DNA of 64,000 bases from JAGOBP01 sp964550855 (GTDB lineage: Bacteria > Chloroflexota > Anaerolineae > Fen-1058), in assembly GCA_964550855.1 (NCBI GenBank), contig CAZKBQ010000009.1, forward strand, positions 1 through 64,000, written 5' to 3'. Below are positions 52,445 to 60,146 of this stretch, in pieces. Below the pieces are notes generated by a model. The model had not been told where the DNA came from. It did no database searches and saw only the letters and a program-made list of their open reading frames with translations. Within the stretch, counting starts at the first letter, position 1, and each line of letters starts with the position of its first letter. The position numbers and the translations under genes were made by a program.

Positions 52445-53137
52445 ATGTCTGCCATTCCGCCCGACCAACCCAACGCCGCAGCCGGTGCTGCGCCTGCCCC
52501 GGCGCCCAGCGCGGTTGTGCCTGCTCCGCCTCCGCCGCCTGCAACTGTCATCTATGCCGCGCCGGCCAGCCCGCCGCCGGTCAGTCGCCCCCGGCGCTTC
52601 TGGAACGCCGTCAAGAACATCTCGCTGCTCGTATCGATGATCGTCAACCTGGTCCTCATCATCGTGGTCGTGATCCTGCTGAGCCAGGTGGGCAACATCA
52701 AGCTGACGCTGGCGAGTGTGCTGGGCCAGCTGGACTCCGCCTTTGAGGGGCTGGGCGCCTCCACCATTGAGGATTCCATTGCCATCAGTCAGCAGGTGCC
52801 GGTGAACTTTACCCTGCCGCTCGACCAGGACACGACGGTGGTGACCACCGGGCCGGTGCCCATCAACGTGCCGGCCACTTTCTCGCTGGGGCCATATGGC
52901 ACCATCAACGGCATCGTCAGCCTGCAGCTGGCGCCCGGCACGGCGCTGCCGGTGCACATCGCCATGAACGTGCCGGTCAGCAACTCCATCCCGGTGGTCT
53001 TCACACAACCGATCGCGATCCCGCTGGCCGATAAGGGCCTGAGGCCGGTCGTGGAGAAGCTGCGCAGCGCCATCGGGCCGCTCATCACCCTGGTGCAGGA
53101 CCTGCCCGACCGCTTTGTCATCTTCGGCTTCCAATAG
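52445..53137 (+). CDS. Pro/Ala-rich single-pass membrane protein of unknown function
   Basis: A 230-residue protein with AAGGAG 8 nt before the ATG. The first about 45 residues are Pro/Ala-rich and cytoplasmic, a membrane helix lies at about 53-76 (LLVSMIVNLVLIIVVVILL), and residues 80-230 are outside: a beta-rich part with regular hydrophobic/polar alternation (VPVNFTLPLDQDTTVVTTGPVPINVPATF). I do not recognise the family. It is transcribed alone and is followed by a parS-like site. Confidence 0.75.
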   Translation: MSAIPPDQPNAAAGAAPAPAPSAVVPAPPPPPATVIYAAPASPPPVSRPRRFWNAVKNISLLVSMIVNLVLIIVVVILLSQVGNIKLTLASVLGQLDSAFEGLGASTIEDSIAISQQVPVNFTLPLDQDTTVVTTGPVPINVPATFSLGPYGTINGIVSLQLAPGTALPVHIAMNVPVSNSIPVVFTQPIAIPLADKGLRPVVEKLRSAIGPLITLVQDLPDRFVIFGFQ

Positions 53138-53147
53138 CCGCGGGGAC

Positions 53148-53161
53148 GTTTCACGTGAAAC
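53148..53161. other. parS-like palindrome (candidate ParB-binding site)
   Basis: GTTTCACGTGAAAC is a perfect 14-bp palindrome identical to the core of the bacterial parS consensus; only the outermost bases (C on each side instead of T...A) differ. It lies in a short intergenic gap. In most bacteria parS sites cluster near the replication origin and bind ParB. Flanking CGGGG/CCCCG could also make it part of a terminator-like hairpin. Confidence 0.7.
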
Positions 53162-53216
53162 CCCGACGTGCCCGCCTGTCCGATCGAGCCATTCATCGGC
53201 TTAATTGAGGTGCCCC

Positions 53217-54371
53217 ATGTCCGACCTGCGCCGCATCTGCACCGACCTGCAGCCCCAAACTCTGACCCTGCTCAAAGCGCTGTGCGCCATCGAGTCGCCG
53301 TCTGACAACCCGGCCGCCGTGGACGCCTGCGCCGCGGTCGTCGCCGACCGGTTTCGCGCTTTGGGGGCAGTGGTCCAATCTTTGCCGGCGGCCGGCGGCC
53401 GGACGCATCTGTCAGCCGATTGGGCAGGCGAGCCAGCCGGCCACCGCGCCGCCGACGAGCGCCCGTTCCTGGCGGTGTGCCATCTGGACACGGTCTGGCC
53501 GATCGGCACGCTGGCGCACATGCCGCTGCGCGAAGCCGAGGGCAAGCTGTTCGGCCCCGGCGTCTACGACATGAAATCCGGCGTCGCCATCCTGTGGGCG
53601 GCACTGCGCGCCCTGCAAATCGCCGGGCAAGCCCCGCGCCGCCCGGTGCGTATGCTGTTCACCGCCGATGAAGAGCTCGGCAGCCCCACCTCACGCGCCC
53701 TCATCGAGGCCGAGGCGCCGCGTGCCGCGTTGGTGCTGGTGCTGGAACCCGCCATGGCCGGCGGCCAGCTGAAGACCTTCCGCAAGGGCGTGGGCGAATT
53801 CCACATCATCGCCCACGGCCGCTCGGCGCACGCCGGTGTCGATCACCAGAAGGGCATTAACGCCATCGAGGAACTCGCCCACCACATCGTGCGCCTGCAG
53901 CAGTTAACCGACTACTCGCAGGGCACCACCGTCAACGTGGGCACCATCACTGGCGGCTCGGCCGGCAATGTGGTGCCAGATCGGGCTGAGATGACCGTGG
54001 ACTTTCGCGTGTCACGCATGAGCGAGATCGATCGCATCGTGCCGGCCATCGCCGGTCTGCAGCCGGTGGTGCCGGGGGCGCGGCTGGAGATAACCGGCGG
54101 GCTGAACCGTCCGCCGATGGAGCGAACGGCGACCATGGCGGCCACCTTTGAACGGGTGCGCCAGATCGGGCAGGGCATCGGGCTGCAGCTGGAGGAAGGC
54201 GCCACCGGCGGCGCCAGTGACGGTAATTTCACCGCCGCGCTGGGCATTCCCACACTGGACGGGCTGGGCGCACGCGGCGACGGCGCGCACGCCGTCCACG
54301 AGCACATTGTCATCGACAGCCTGGCCGAGCGCGCGGCCCTGCTGGCCGCCATCTTCACAGAATGGGACTGA
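53217..54371 (+). CDS. M20-family metallopeptidase (glutamate carboxypeptidase-like)
   Basis: A 384-residue cytoplasmic amidohydrolase of the ArgE/CPG2 type. Zinc ligands and catalytic residues in order: CHLDTVWP (H89, D91), GVYDMKSG (D118), TADEELGS (E152, E153), and a later His in GARGDGAHAVHE. The dimerisation insert begins at about FRKGVGEFHIIAHGRSAHAG. It probably cleaves a C-terminal amino acid or an N-acyl group, likely with Glu specificity as in CPG2, but this is not certain. GAGG lies 6 nt before ATG 53217. It ends 3 bp from the next, convergent gene. Confidence 0.88.
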   Translation: MSDLRRICTDLQPQTLTLLKALCAIESPSDNPAAVDACAAVVADRFRALGAVVQSLPAAGGRTHLSADWAGEPAGHRAADERPFLAVCHLDTVWPIGTLAHMPLREAEGKLFGPGVYDMKSGVAILWAALRALQIAGQAPRRPVRMLFTADEELGSPTSRALIEAEAPRAALVLVLEPAMAGGQLKTFRKGVGEFHIIAHGRSAHAGVDHQKGINAIEELAHHIVRLQQLTDYSQGTTVNVGTITGGSAGNVVPDRAEMTVDFRVSRMSEIDRIVPAIAGLQPVVPGARLEITGGLNRPPMERTATMAATFERVRQIGQGIGLQLEEGATGGASDGNFTAALGIPTLDGLGARGDGAHAVHEHIVIDSLAERAALLAAIFTEWD

Positions 54372-54374
54372 GCG

Positions 54375-55754
54375 TCACGGCGCGGACTTAAAGGCGGCCA
54401 CAGCCCGCTGCAGGGCATCAACCGTCAGGATGCTGGAGGCGCGCTCGAGGAAGTCACGGATCGTCGGGCTGTAATAGCGCAGCGCCACCACATTCGGCCC
54501 CACCGGATCACTGCCCGAAGCGCCGGGCTGGTCGGCATAGGCGCCGTAAAACGCAAAATAAGCCTGATTCAACTTGCGAATGCCGTATCCCTGGCTGTTG
54601 ATATATTGCCGCCGCTGCTCCATGTAAGTCTCGGCCGCCTTAATGCGTTCATCCGCCTCCGATTGTTTCCCCTGCGCCTCAAGGTCCCGCGCCTGCGCCA
54701 GCAACCGATCCACTTCCACCCGCGTCTCGTGCATGGCCCGACTGAAACTAAACGCACCCGGTTCGGGCGCGGGCGAAGTCTGCGGCGACGGCGGCACAGG
54801 CAAGGCGGGCGGCCTGGGCTCAACCTGGTCGGGATGGGTGCGCTTCAGTTCATCCAGATAGAAACGCCTCATCACCTTCAGGCCGATCTCATCGCCAAAG
54901 ATCGACGCCACCGTCTCGTTGATGGTGCGGGCGTCGGGTGTGTTCGGGTCGACGTAGGCCAGCCCCAACGGACGGAAGTACAACCAGTGGTGCGACCATT
55001 CGTGTGAGATGGTCTGCACCAAAAAGAGCAGATCGGTCGTTTCCAGAATCATCGACGGATAATCGGCCAGCCCCCCGATGGGCACCACCAGCGCCGAATG
55101 ATTCGTCTCGCTCAACACGCGCGCCTCAATCGTTTCCGCCTGATCGACGCTCAACCCGGTTTGCAAACCGTCGCTCGTCACGCGCCGGATGTCGTCGCGC
55201 GGCGAGACGATGAGCACGTAAGGCAGCGGCGTGATGCGGGCCGCCACCGGCGGCAGCACTTCGCCGCCTACGCCAAAGCCCTCGTCGTCCAACACAGCCG
55301 CCACCTGCTGCTGAAGAATCGCCTCGGCTGTGGGCCGGCGGCGCTCCACCTCGGCGCGTACGGCGTCACGCTGCGCGCGCAGTTCGGCCGAAGCGCCGGC
55401 CGGATCAGTTTGCGCGGCGTCGATGTAAATACGGCGCACCTGCTCTTCCAGGTCCCAATACTTGCGCGTCAGACTCATAAAGTCCAGCACGAACTGACGC
55501 TGTTGATCCGCGTTCAGATAATCCTGCACCGGCACCGCCAGCTGCGCGCCCTTTTCCAGCCACGCCCCCAGCGTCCATTGCATAAAGTCAAAGTGCTCCG
55601 CGCCGACGATCAGCCCTACGCGCGTTTCAAGGTCGCCGGGCGGGCGGTATTCCTGTTGAAGCATAAGCGCCAGTGTGGCGAAGAAAGTGGCATACAACAC
55701 CACCAGCCCTGTCTGGCGGGCGGCGAGGCGAAGACGATTAAAGCGAGTGGGCAC
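54375..55754 (-). CDS. Membrane-anchored putative zinc metallopeptidase (HEWSH motif), unknown family
   Basis: A 459-residue protein with GTG start. One membrane helix at about 15-33 is followed by an outside domain. TISHEWSHHWLYF contains HExxH (H251, E252, H255); possible third ligands are E280 (INETVASIFGDEIG) and E289. A Pro-rich stretch (about 315-335) and a helical segment with E/R/Q-rich sequence (about 340-380) follow. The motif and the following Glu fit a gluzincin-type protease, but I recognise no named family. It could process surface proteins. No neighbour indicates a substrate. Confidence 0.65.
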   Translation of the reverse strand: MPTRFNRLRLAARQTGLVVLYATFFATLALMLQQEYRPPGDLETRVGLIVGAEHFDFMQWTLGAWLEKGAQLAVPVQDYLNADQQRQFVLDFMSLTRKYWDLEEQVRRIYIDAAQTDPAGASAELRAQRDAVRAEVERRRPTAEAILQQQVAAVLDDEGFGVGGEVLPPVAARITPLPYVLIVSPRDDIRRVTSDGLQTGLSVDQAETIEARVLSETNHSALVVPIGGLADYPSMILETTDLLFLVQTISHEWSHHWLYFRPLGLAYVDPNTPDARTINETVASIFGDEIGLKVMRRFYLDELKRTHPDQVEPRPPALPVPPSPQTSPAPEPGAFSFSRAMHETRVEVDRLLAQARDLEAQGKQSEADERIKAAETYMEQRRQYINSQGYGIRKLNQAYFAFYGAYADQPGASGSDPVGPNVVALRYYSPTIRDFLERASSILTVDALQRAVAAFKSAP

Positions 55755-55824
55755 GGTTCATCTCGATCGGGCAACCAAGTTTTGCCGATTATACCCCACC
55801 CGATCGATCCTCTACCTGTCACAG

Positions 55825-55838
55825 CTTGTCATTTGTCA
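55825..55838. repeat. Short heptamer-like repeat (GTCATTT)
   Basis: A fragment with AGCTTGTCATTTGTCAG; the GTCATTT/GTCA part matches the right arm of the repeat before ung (16224-16237). It lies in the divergent gap upstream of the epimerase promoter. Confidence 0.4.
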
Positions 55839-55857
55839 GATTGGCCTTCACCATCCG

Positions 55858-55866
55858 TGCTATAAT
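55858..55866 (+). promoter_or_regulatory. Extended -10 promoter of the epimerase gene
   Basis: TGCTATAAT, consensus extended -10, 31 nt before ATG 55898. TTGTCA and TTGGCC lie upstream but at poor spacing. Confidence 0.65.
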
Positions 55867-55897
55867 CGCCATCCAGATTGGGGACAGGACTGATGCC

Positions 55898-56872
55898 ATG
55901 CGCTTTCTCATCACCGGCGGCGCGGGATTCTTGGGGGCGGCGCTAGCCAATCGGCTGGTGAAGCAGGGCCATGTCGTACGCGTGCTGGACGATCTCACCA
56001 GCGGCGATCCCGCCCGGCTCGATCCGGCGGTTCTCTTCACGCGCGGCGACGTGGCTGATGTGCCCAAATTGTGGACACTGCTCCAGGATGTGGACTGCGT
56101 TTACCACCTGGCTGCGCGCGTCTCGGTGCCGGAATCGATCCTGTATCCGCGCGAGTACAACACCGTGAATGTCGGCGGCACCGTGGCGGTGATGGAAGCC
56201 ATCCGGGACGCGGGCGTCAAGCGCGTGGTGCTGGCCTCGTCGGGCGCGGTGTACGGCGCGCAGGACCAACAACCCGTGCACGAGGGACTGCCGCCGCATC
56301 CCGATTCACCTTATGCCGTCAGCAAGCTGGCCGCCGAGCACTACGTGCACACCATCGGCGCGTTGTGGAAGATCGAGACGGTGAGTCTGCGCATCTTCAA
56401 CGCTTACGGGCCGGGTCAGCAGCTGCCGCCGTCGCACGCACCCGCGATTCCGCAGTTTCTAAAGCAGGCGCTGACCGACGGCTCGCTGGTGGCGTTTGGC
56501 GACGGCCGGCAAACCCGCGACTTTGTCTATGTGGACGATGTCGTTAACGCGCTGGAGGCCGCTGCAACGGCGCGCAACGTCAACCGCGAGATCATCAACA
56601 TCGGCGGCGGTGCCGAAACCTCGATCGACCAGTTGATCGAGCTGATCGGCCGCGTCACACAGACGCCGCTGCTGCCGCTGCGCAACCCCAGCGGCGGCGG
56701 CGTCTCGCGGCTCTGGGCCAATATCGACAAGGCCCGCCGGCTGCTGGGCTATTCGCCCGGCGTGACGCTGGACGAGGGGCTGCGCCTGACCCTGAGCCAC
56801 GACGCGCGCTTCAGCGCGCTGCTTGCCAGCGCGGCGGCCCGCCGTGAAAAGCGGCCGGCCGCCGTCCGATAG
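55898..56872 (+). CDS. NAD-dependent epimerase/dehydratase (nucleotide-sugar)
   Basis: A 324-residue extended short-chain dehydrogenase. FLITGGAGFLGAALANRL is the NAD loop; VYHLAARVSVPES, VVLASSGAVYG and the catalytic SPYAVSKLAAEHY follow, then RIFNAYGPGQQ and RDFVYVDDVV, as in UDP-glucose 4-epimerase-like enzymes. It probably makes a nucleotide sugar for the polymers of this region. An ATG after GGACAGGACTGATGCC is used; a longer frame runs through the -10 box. It leads a series of co-directional genes to 58109. Confidence 0.88.
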   Translation: MRFLITGGAGFLGAALANRLVKQGHVVRVLDDLTSGDPARLDPAVLFTRGDVADVPKLWTLLQDVDCVYHLAARVSVPESILYPREYNTVNVGGTVAVMEAIRDAGVKRVVLASSGAVYGAQDQQPVHEGLPPHPDSPYAVSKLAAEHYVHTIGALWKIETVSLRIFNAYGPGQQLPPSHAPAIPQFLKQALTDGSLVAFGDGRQTRDFVYVDDVVNALEAAATARNVNREIINIGGGAETSIDQLIELIGRVTQTPLLPLRNPSGGGVSRLWANIDKARRLLGYSPGVTLDEGLRLTLSHDARFSALLASAAARREKRPAAVR

Positions 56873-56892
56873 GCGGGCCAAGCGAGTACGAC

Positions 56893-57351
56893 ATGACGCG
56901 TATCACCGAATCGCAACGGGCCGAAGTGGCCGCCTTCCTCAAGCGCCACACCACCCTCTCCCTCGCCACCGTCGATCGCGACGGCTGGGCGCAGAACGCC
57001 AACCTGTTCTACGTGAACGACGACGCGCTAAACCTGTTCTGGGTATCGGGCGAGAAGAGCCGCCACTCACAAAACCTGGCGCGCGTCAGCCGCGTGGCGG
57101 TGACGATCTGTCATGAGACGTGGGACTGGCGCGACATTCATGGCGTGCAGATCGAAGGGGTGGCACGCCGCCTGATCGACCCCGATGAAACCGATCGGGC
57201 CTGGGCGATCTTCCGTGACAAGTTTCCGTTCACAGCCGAATTCACGGATCAGATCGCGCGCAGCGCTTTCTATACGCTTAAGCCGCAGTGGATCCGTCTG
57301 ATCGACAACTCGAAGTATTTCGGGCATCGCGAAGAGTTTACGCTACCGTGA
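56893..57351 (+). CDS. Pyridoxamine 5'-phosphate oxidase-like flavoprotein
   Basis: A 152-residue split-barrel protein. Residues AAFLKRHTTLSLATVDRDGWAQNANLFYVNDDALNLFWVS match the N-terminal strand pattern of the PPOX-like/pyridoxamine oxidase superfamily. Such small members bind FMN, F420 or heme and are often general-stress proteins; the cofactor cannot be read here. The stop overlaps the next gene's GTG by 4 bp (GTGA). Confidence 0.8.
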   Translation: MTRITESQRAEVAAFLKRHTTLSLATVDRDGWAQNANLFYVNDDALNLFWVSGEKSRHSQNLARVSRVAVTICHETWDWRDIHGVQIEGVARRLIDPDETDRAWAIFRDKFPFTAEFTDQIARSAFYTLKPQWIRLIDNSKYFGHREEFTLP

Positions 57352-58109
57352 CTTCCCACTCCGCCGATCATCCCGTCGTCTCGGACAAAGCCGCGCTGCG
57401 CGGCGAGCCGTCCAAAGTGTGGCGTTACGGCCAGACCCGTCGCCTGGACATGATCGTTGGCGCGCTGCCCATCGATGCGCGCCGTGTCCTGGTGGACGGC
57501 TGCGGTTTTGGCCTGTACGTGCGCCATCTGGCCGAGCTGGGCTATCACACCCTGGGACTGGACATCGATTTTGAGCGCGTGCGCGAGGGCAGTCGGGCCG
57601 GCGTGGAGCTGCTGCACGTGGCGGCCGGTGAGCATCTGCCGTATCCCGACGGCACGTTCGATGCCGTCCTTTCGCACGAAGTGATCGAGCACGTGGCCGA
57701 CGACCGCCTGGCCGCGCGCGAGATGCTGCGCGTACTGCGACCCGGCGGTCGCGTCATCTTGTTCTGCCCCAATCGGCTGTATCCATTTGAGACGCACGGC
57801 CACTACTGGCGCGGTCAGTATCATTTTGGCAATACGCCGCTCATCAACTACTTGCCCGACGGACTGCGCAACCGCTTTGCGCCGCATGTGCGCGCTTATA
57901 CGCGCGGCGGCCTGCGCCGCTTGTTCCGCGATCCAACGGCGCGTGTCATTATGCACACGCAGATTTATCCGGGCTACGACAACATTGTCGCACGGCGGCC
58001 GGCGTTGGGCCGGGCTTTGCGCGTCATCACGTATGCGTTTGAACACACGCCGCTGCGCAGCCTGGGCCTGTCACACTTCCTCGTCGTCGAAAAACTGCCG
58101 GCGCCGTAG
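57348..58109 (+). CDS. SAM-dependent methyltransferase, class I
   Basis: The GTG of a GTGA overlap with the preceding stop starts a 253-residue enzyme. VLVDGCGFGLYVRHLAELG is the SAM loop, then LGLDIDFERV, FDAVLSHEVIEHVADD and REMLRVLRPGGRVILFCPNRLYPFETHGHY, the typical motif order of Methyltransf_11 enzymes. The His/Tyr-rich segment is usual in sugar or lipid methylases. It is likely co-translated with the PPOX-like gene; the substrate is unknown. Confidence 0.86.
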   Translation: MTSHSADHPVVSDKAALRGEPSKVWRYGQTRRLDMIVGALPIDARRVLVDGCGFGLYVRHLAELGYHTLGLDIDFERVREGSRAGVELLHVAAGEHLPYPDGTFDAVLSHEVIEHVADDRLAAREMLRVLRPGGRVILFCPNRLYPFETHGHYWRGQYHFGNTPLINYLPDGLRNRFAPHVRAYTRGGLRRLFRDPTARVIMHTQIYPGYDNIVARRPALGRALRVITYAFEHTPLRSLGLSHFLVVEKLPAP

Positions 58110-58129
58110 GCGCGCCGCAAGCCGCGTCA

Positions 58130-60040
58130 ATGAACGCCGCCGCCCGCCACTTTATCCGCCGGCATTGGTTCAGCCTGAGCCTGATCGCGCTAACCCTGCT
58201 GCTGTATGCGCCATCGCTGCAATACGGCTTGATCTGGGACGATCCCCGCTGGTATGCGCAGGGCAAAGGGCAGACGTTGTGGCAGTTGTTCACCTCGCTG
58301 GACACGTATCAGTTCTATCGCCCTATCGCCGTATGGTTCAATCGGCAGCTGGTGGCCGCGAATGATGTTGTGGCCGCGCAGACCGCGCACTTCGTCCAGA
58401 TCGCCGCGCATACGCTGGCGGTGCTGGCCGCAGTACCCGTGCTGCGCGTCTTCAATTTCGAGCGCACGCCCGCGCGTCTGGCGGCGCTGATCTTCGCGCT
58501 TTATCCGCTGTCGTATCAGGCCGTGGCCTGGCAGGCGCCGCAGCAACCCGTCGCCATGCTGGCAGTATTCGTGTCCATTCTGCTGGCCGCGCGTTACGCG
58601 CAGCGCCGACAGACCTCCCGGCTGATCGCTTCTCTGGCGATGTATGCCTTTGCCCTGCTCTTTCAAGAAAGCGCGCTGCCGTTGGTGGTGATGTTCTTCT
58701 GGCTGGCCTTCTGCAACGGGCCGGTCACACGCGCCTCGTTTCAACGCCGCAATGGGTGGCCGCTGCTGCACCTGCTGCTGGCGCTGGTCTACCTGCTGAT
58801 CTGGCTCAATGTGCCGCGCGATACCGGCGTGACCGGGCGCGCTCTTGATATGCGTGTTTTGGCGTATGGCCTGCAGGGCGTGGTCTTTCCCGCGGCGGCG
58901 CTGCTGTCGCCGTTCATCAGCGGCCTGCCCGCGCCGACGATGATTCTCGTATTTGGGGCGGGCGGGTTGGTGCTGGCGCTGGGCGTCTGGCTATGGCAGG
59001 GTTGGCGCCGCGCGGCGCTGGGCGCGGTCTGGGTGGCGGCCGGCCTGCTGCCGGTGGTGATCGGCCTCTCGTGGAATTACACGCGCATCGGTTCGCGGCT
59101 ACTGTATCCGGCCGCGCTGGGCATGGCCGTGTTGTGGGGCGGCTGGCTGGCCCAGCTGTTTGCGCCGGACGTCTGGCGGCGCGCGATCGGGCTGATCGCC
59201 GCCGCCAGTGTGATGATCGTCTCGATCGGGCAGTGGTCGGCCTTTCAACAGCTGTATCAACAGGGGACGCATTTTCTCGATAAGACCATTGAGGCGCTGA
59301 GCCAACAACCCGATCGATCGATCTTGCTCGTCAATTATCCCGATCGACTGTGGCTGCAGCCCGCGCCGTATCCGCTGGGCGAGTGGGGGCTGATCCTGGC
59401 GCCGGTGGTGCAGGACGTGTCCGATTATGCCGTGGCGCACGCCGGCCGCAGTGCCCGGACGCAATCGCTGTCGGCGTTTCGCGTGGGAGCCGATCAGCGC
59501 GGCGCATATCCGTATGAGGTTTTGATGCGCGGCGAAGATACCCCGCCGGAAAAACTGGCCGAAGTCGCCGCGAAGAGCGATCGGGTGTGGCTGACCGACT
59601 ATGCGCCCGACGGCGAACTGACTTTGCGCGATGTCGGCGCGATCCGCCCGTCGGCAACATCGACGTATCGTGCTCAGTTTGGGCCGGCCGCCGCGCAGTT
59701 GATCGACGCCCGCCTCGACGGCCATACGCTCGAACTCGTATGGCGGGCGTTGACGCCGCTGCGCGACAATGACACGATCTTTGTGCACGTGTGGCGCGAC
59801 GACGCCCTGATCGCCACGTTTGACGGCGACAGCCTGGGCGGCTTGCTCCCGCTGGCGAACTGGCCGCCGGGGGTTGAGGTGGTGGACGTGCGCTCGCTTT
59901 CGGGCCTGCCGGCGGGACGCTACGAGGTGCGGGTGGGGGTGTATCAGCGCGGCGATGGCGCGCGCTATGCGGCATATGATGCGCTGGGCCGCCGCCTGCC
60001 GGACGACGCCGTAACCATCGGGCGGCTGGAGGTCCATTGA
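58130..60040 (+). CDS. GT-C-like membrane protein with C-terminal beta domain
   Basis: A 636-residue polytopic membrane protein. TM1 is followed by YAPSLQYGLIWDDPRWYAQ, the WDD acidic loop of TMTC/DUF1736-type GT-C proteins, and YRPIAVWFNRQL. About ten helices run to about 370. The end (about 535-632) carries LELVWRALTPLRDNDTIFVHVWRDDALIATFDGDSLGGLLPLANWPPG, a beta-sandwich shared with the product at 30577. It probably transfers a lipid-linked sugar to an outside acceptor. No clear ribosome-binding site is seen. Confidence 0.7.
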   Translation: MNAAARHFIRRHWFSLSLIALTLLLYAPSLQYGLIWDDPRWYAQGKGQTLWQLFTSLDTYQFYRPIAVWFNRQLVAANDVVAAQTAHFVQIAAHTLAVLAAVPVLRVFNFERTPARLAALIFALYPLSYQAVAWQAPQQPVAMLAVFVSILLAARYAQRRQTSRLIASLAMYAFALLFQESALPLVVMFFWLAFCNGPVTRASFQRRNGWPLLHLLLALVYLLIWLNVPRDTGVTGRALDMRVLAYGLQGVVFPAAALLSPFISGLPAPTMILVFGAGGLVLALGVWLWQGWRRAALGAVWVAAGLLPVVIGLSWNYTRIGSRLLYPAALGMAVLWGGWLAQLFAPDVWRRAIGLIAAASVMIVSIGQWSAFQQLYQQGTHFLDKTIEALSQQPDRSILLVNYPDRLWLQPAPYPLGEWGLILAPVVQDVSDYAVAHAGRSARTQSLSAFRVGADQRGAYPYEVLMRGEDTPPEKLAEVAAKSDRVWLTDYAPDGELTLRDVGAIRPSATSTYRAQFGPAAAQLIDARLDGHTLELVWRALTPLRDNDTIFVHVWRDDALIATFDGDSLGGLLPLANWPPGVEVVDVRSLSGLPAGRYEVRVGVYQRGDGARYAAYDALGRRLPDDAVTIGRLEVH

Positions 60041-60062
60041 CACATCCCTATCGGCCAGTTCC

Positions 60063-60091
60063 TTGCACAAAAGCCCTTAAGCCGTTAAGAT
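60063..60091 (+). promoter_or_regulatory. Promoter of the PBP gene
   Basis: TTGCAC, 17 bp, TAAGAT; predicted start about 50 nt before ATG 60147. Confidence 0.6.
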
Positions 60092-60146
60092 TGCGCGACC
60101 GGCGGCGATGCGGCCGCCAATAGTTTGATCAGGAATAGAGTGGAGT

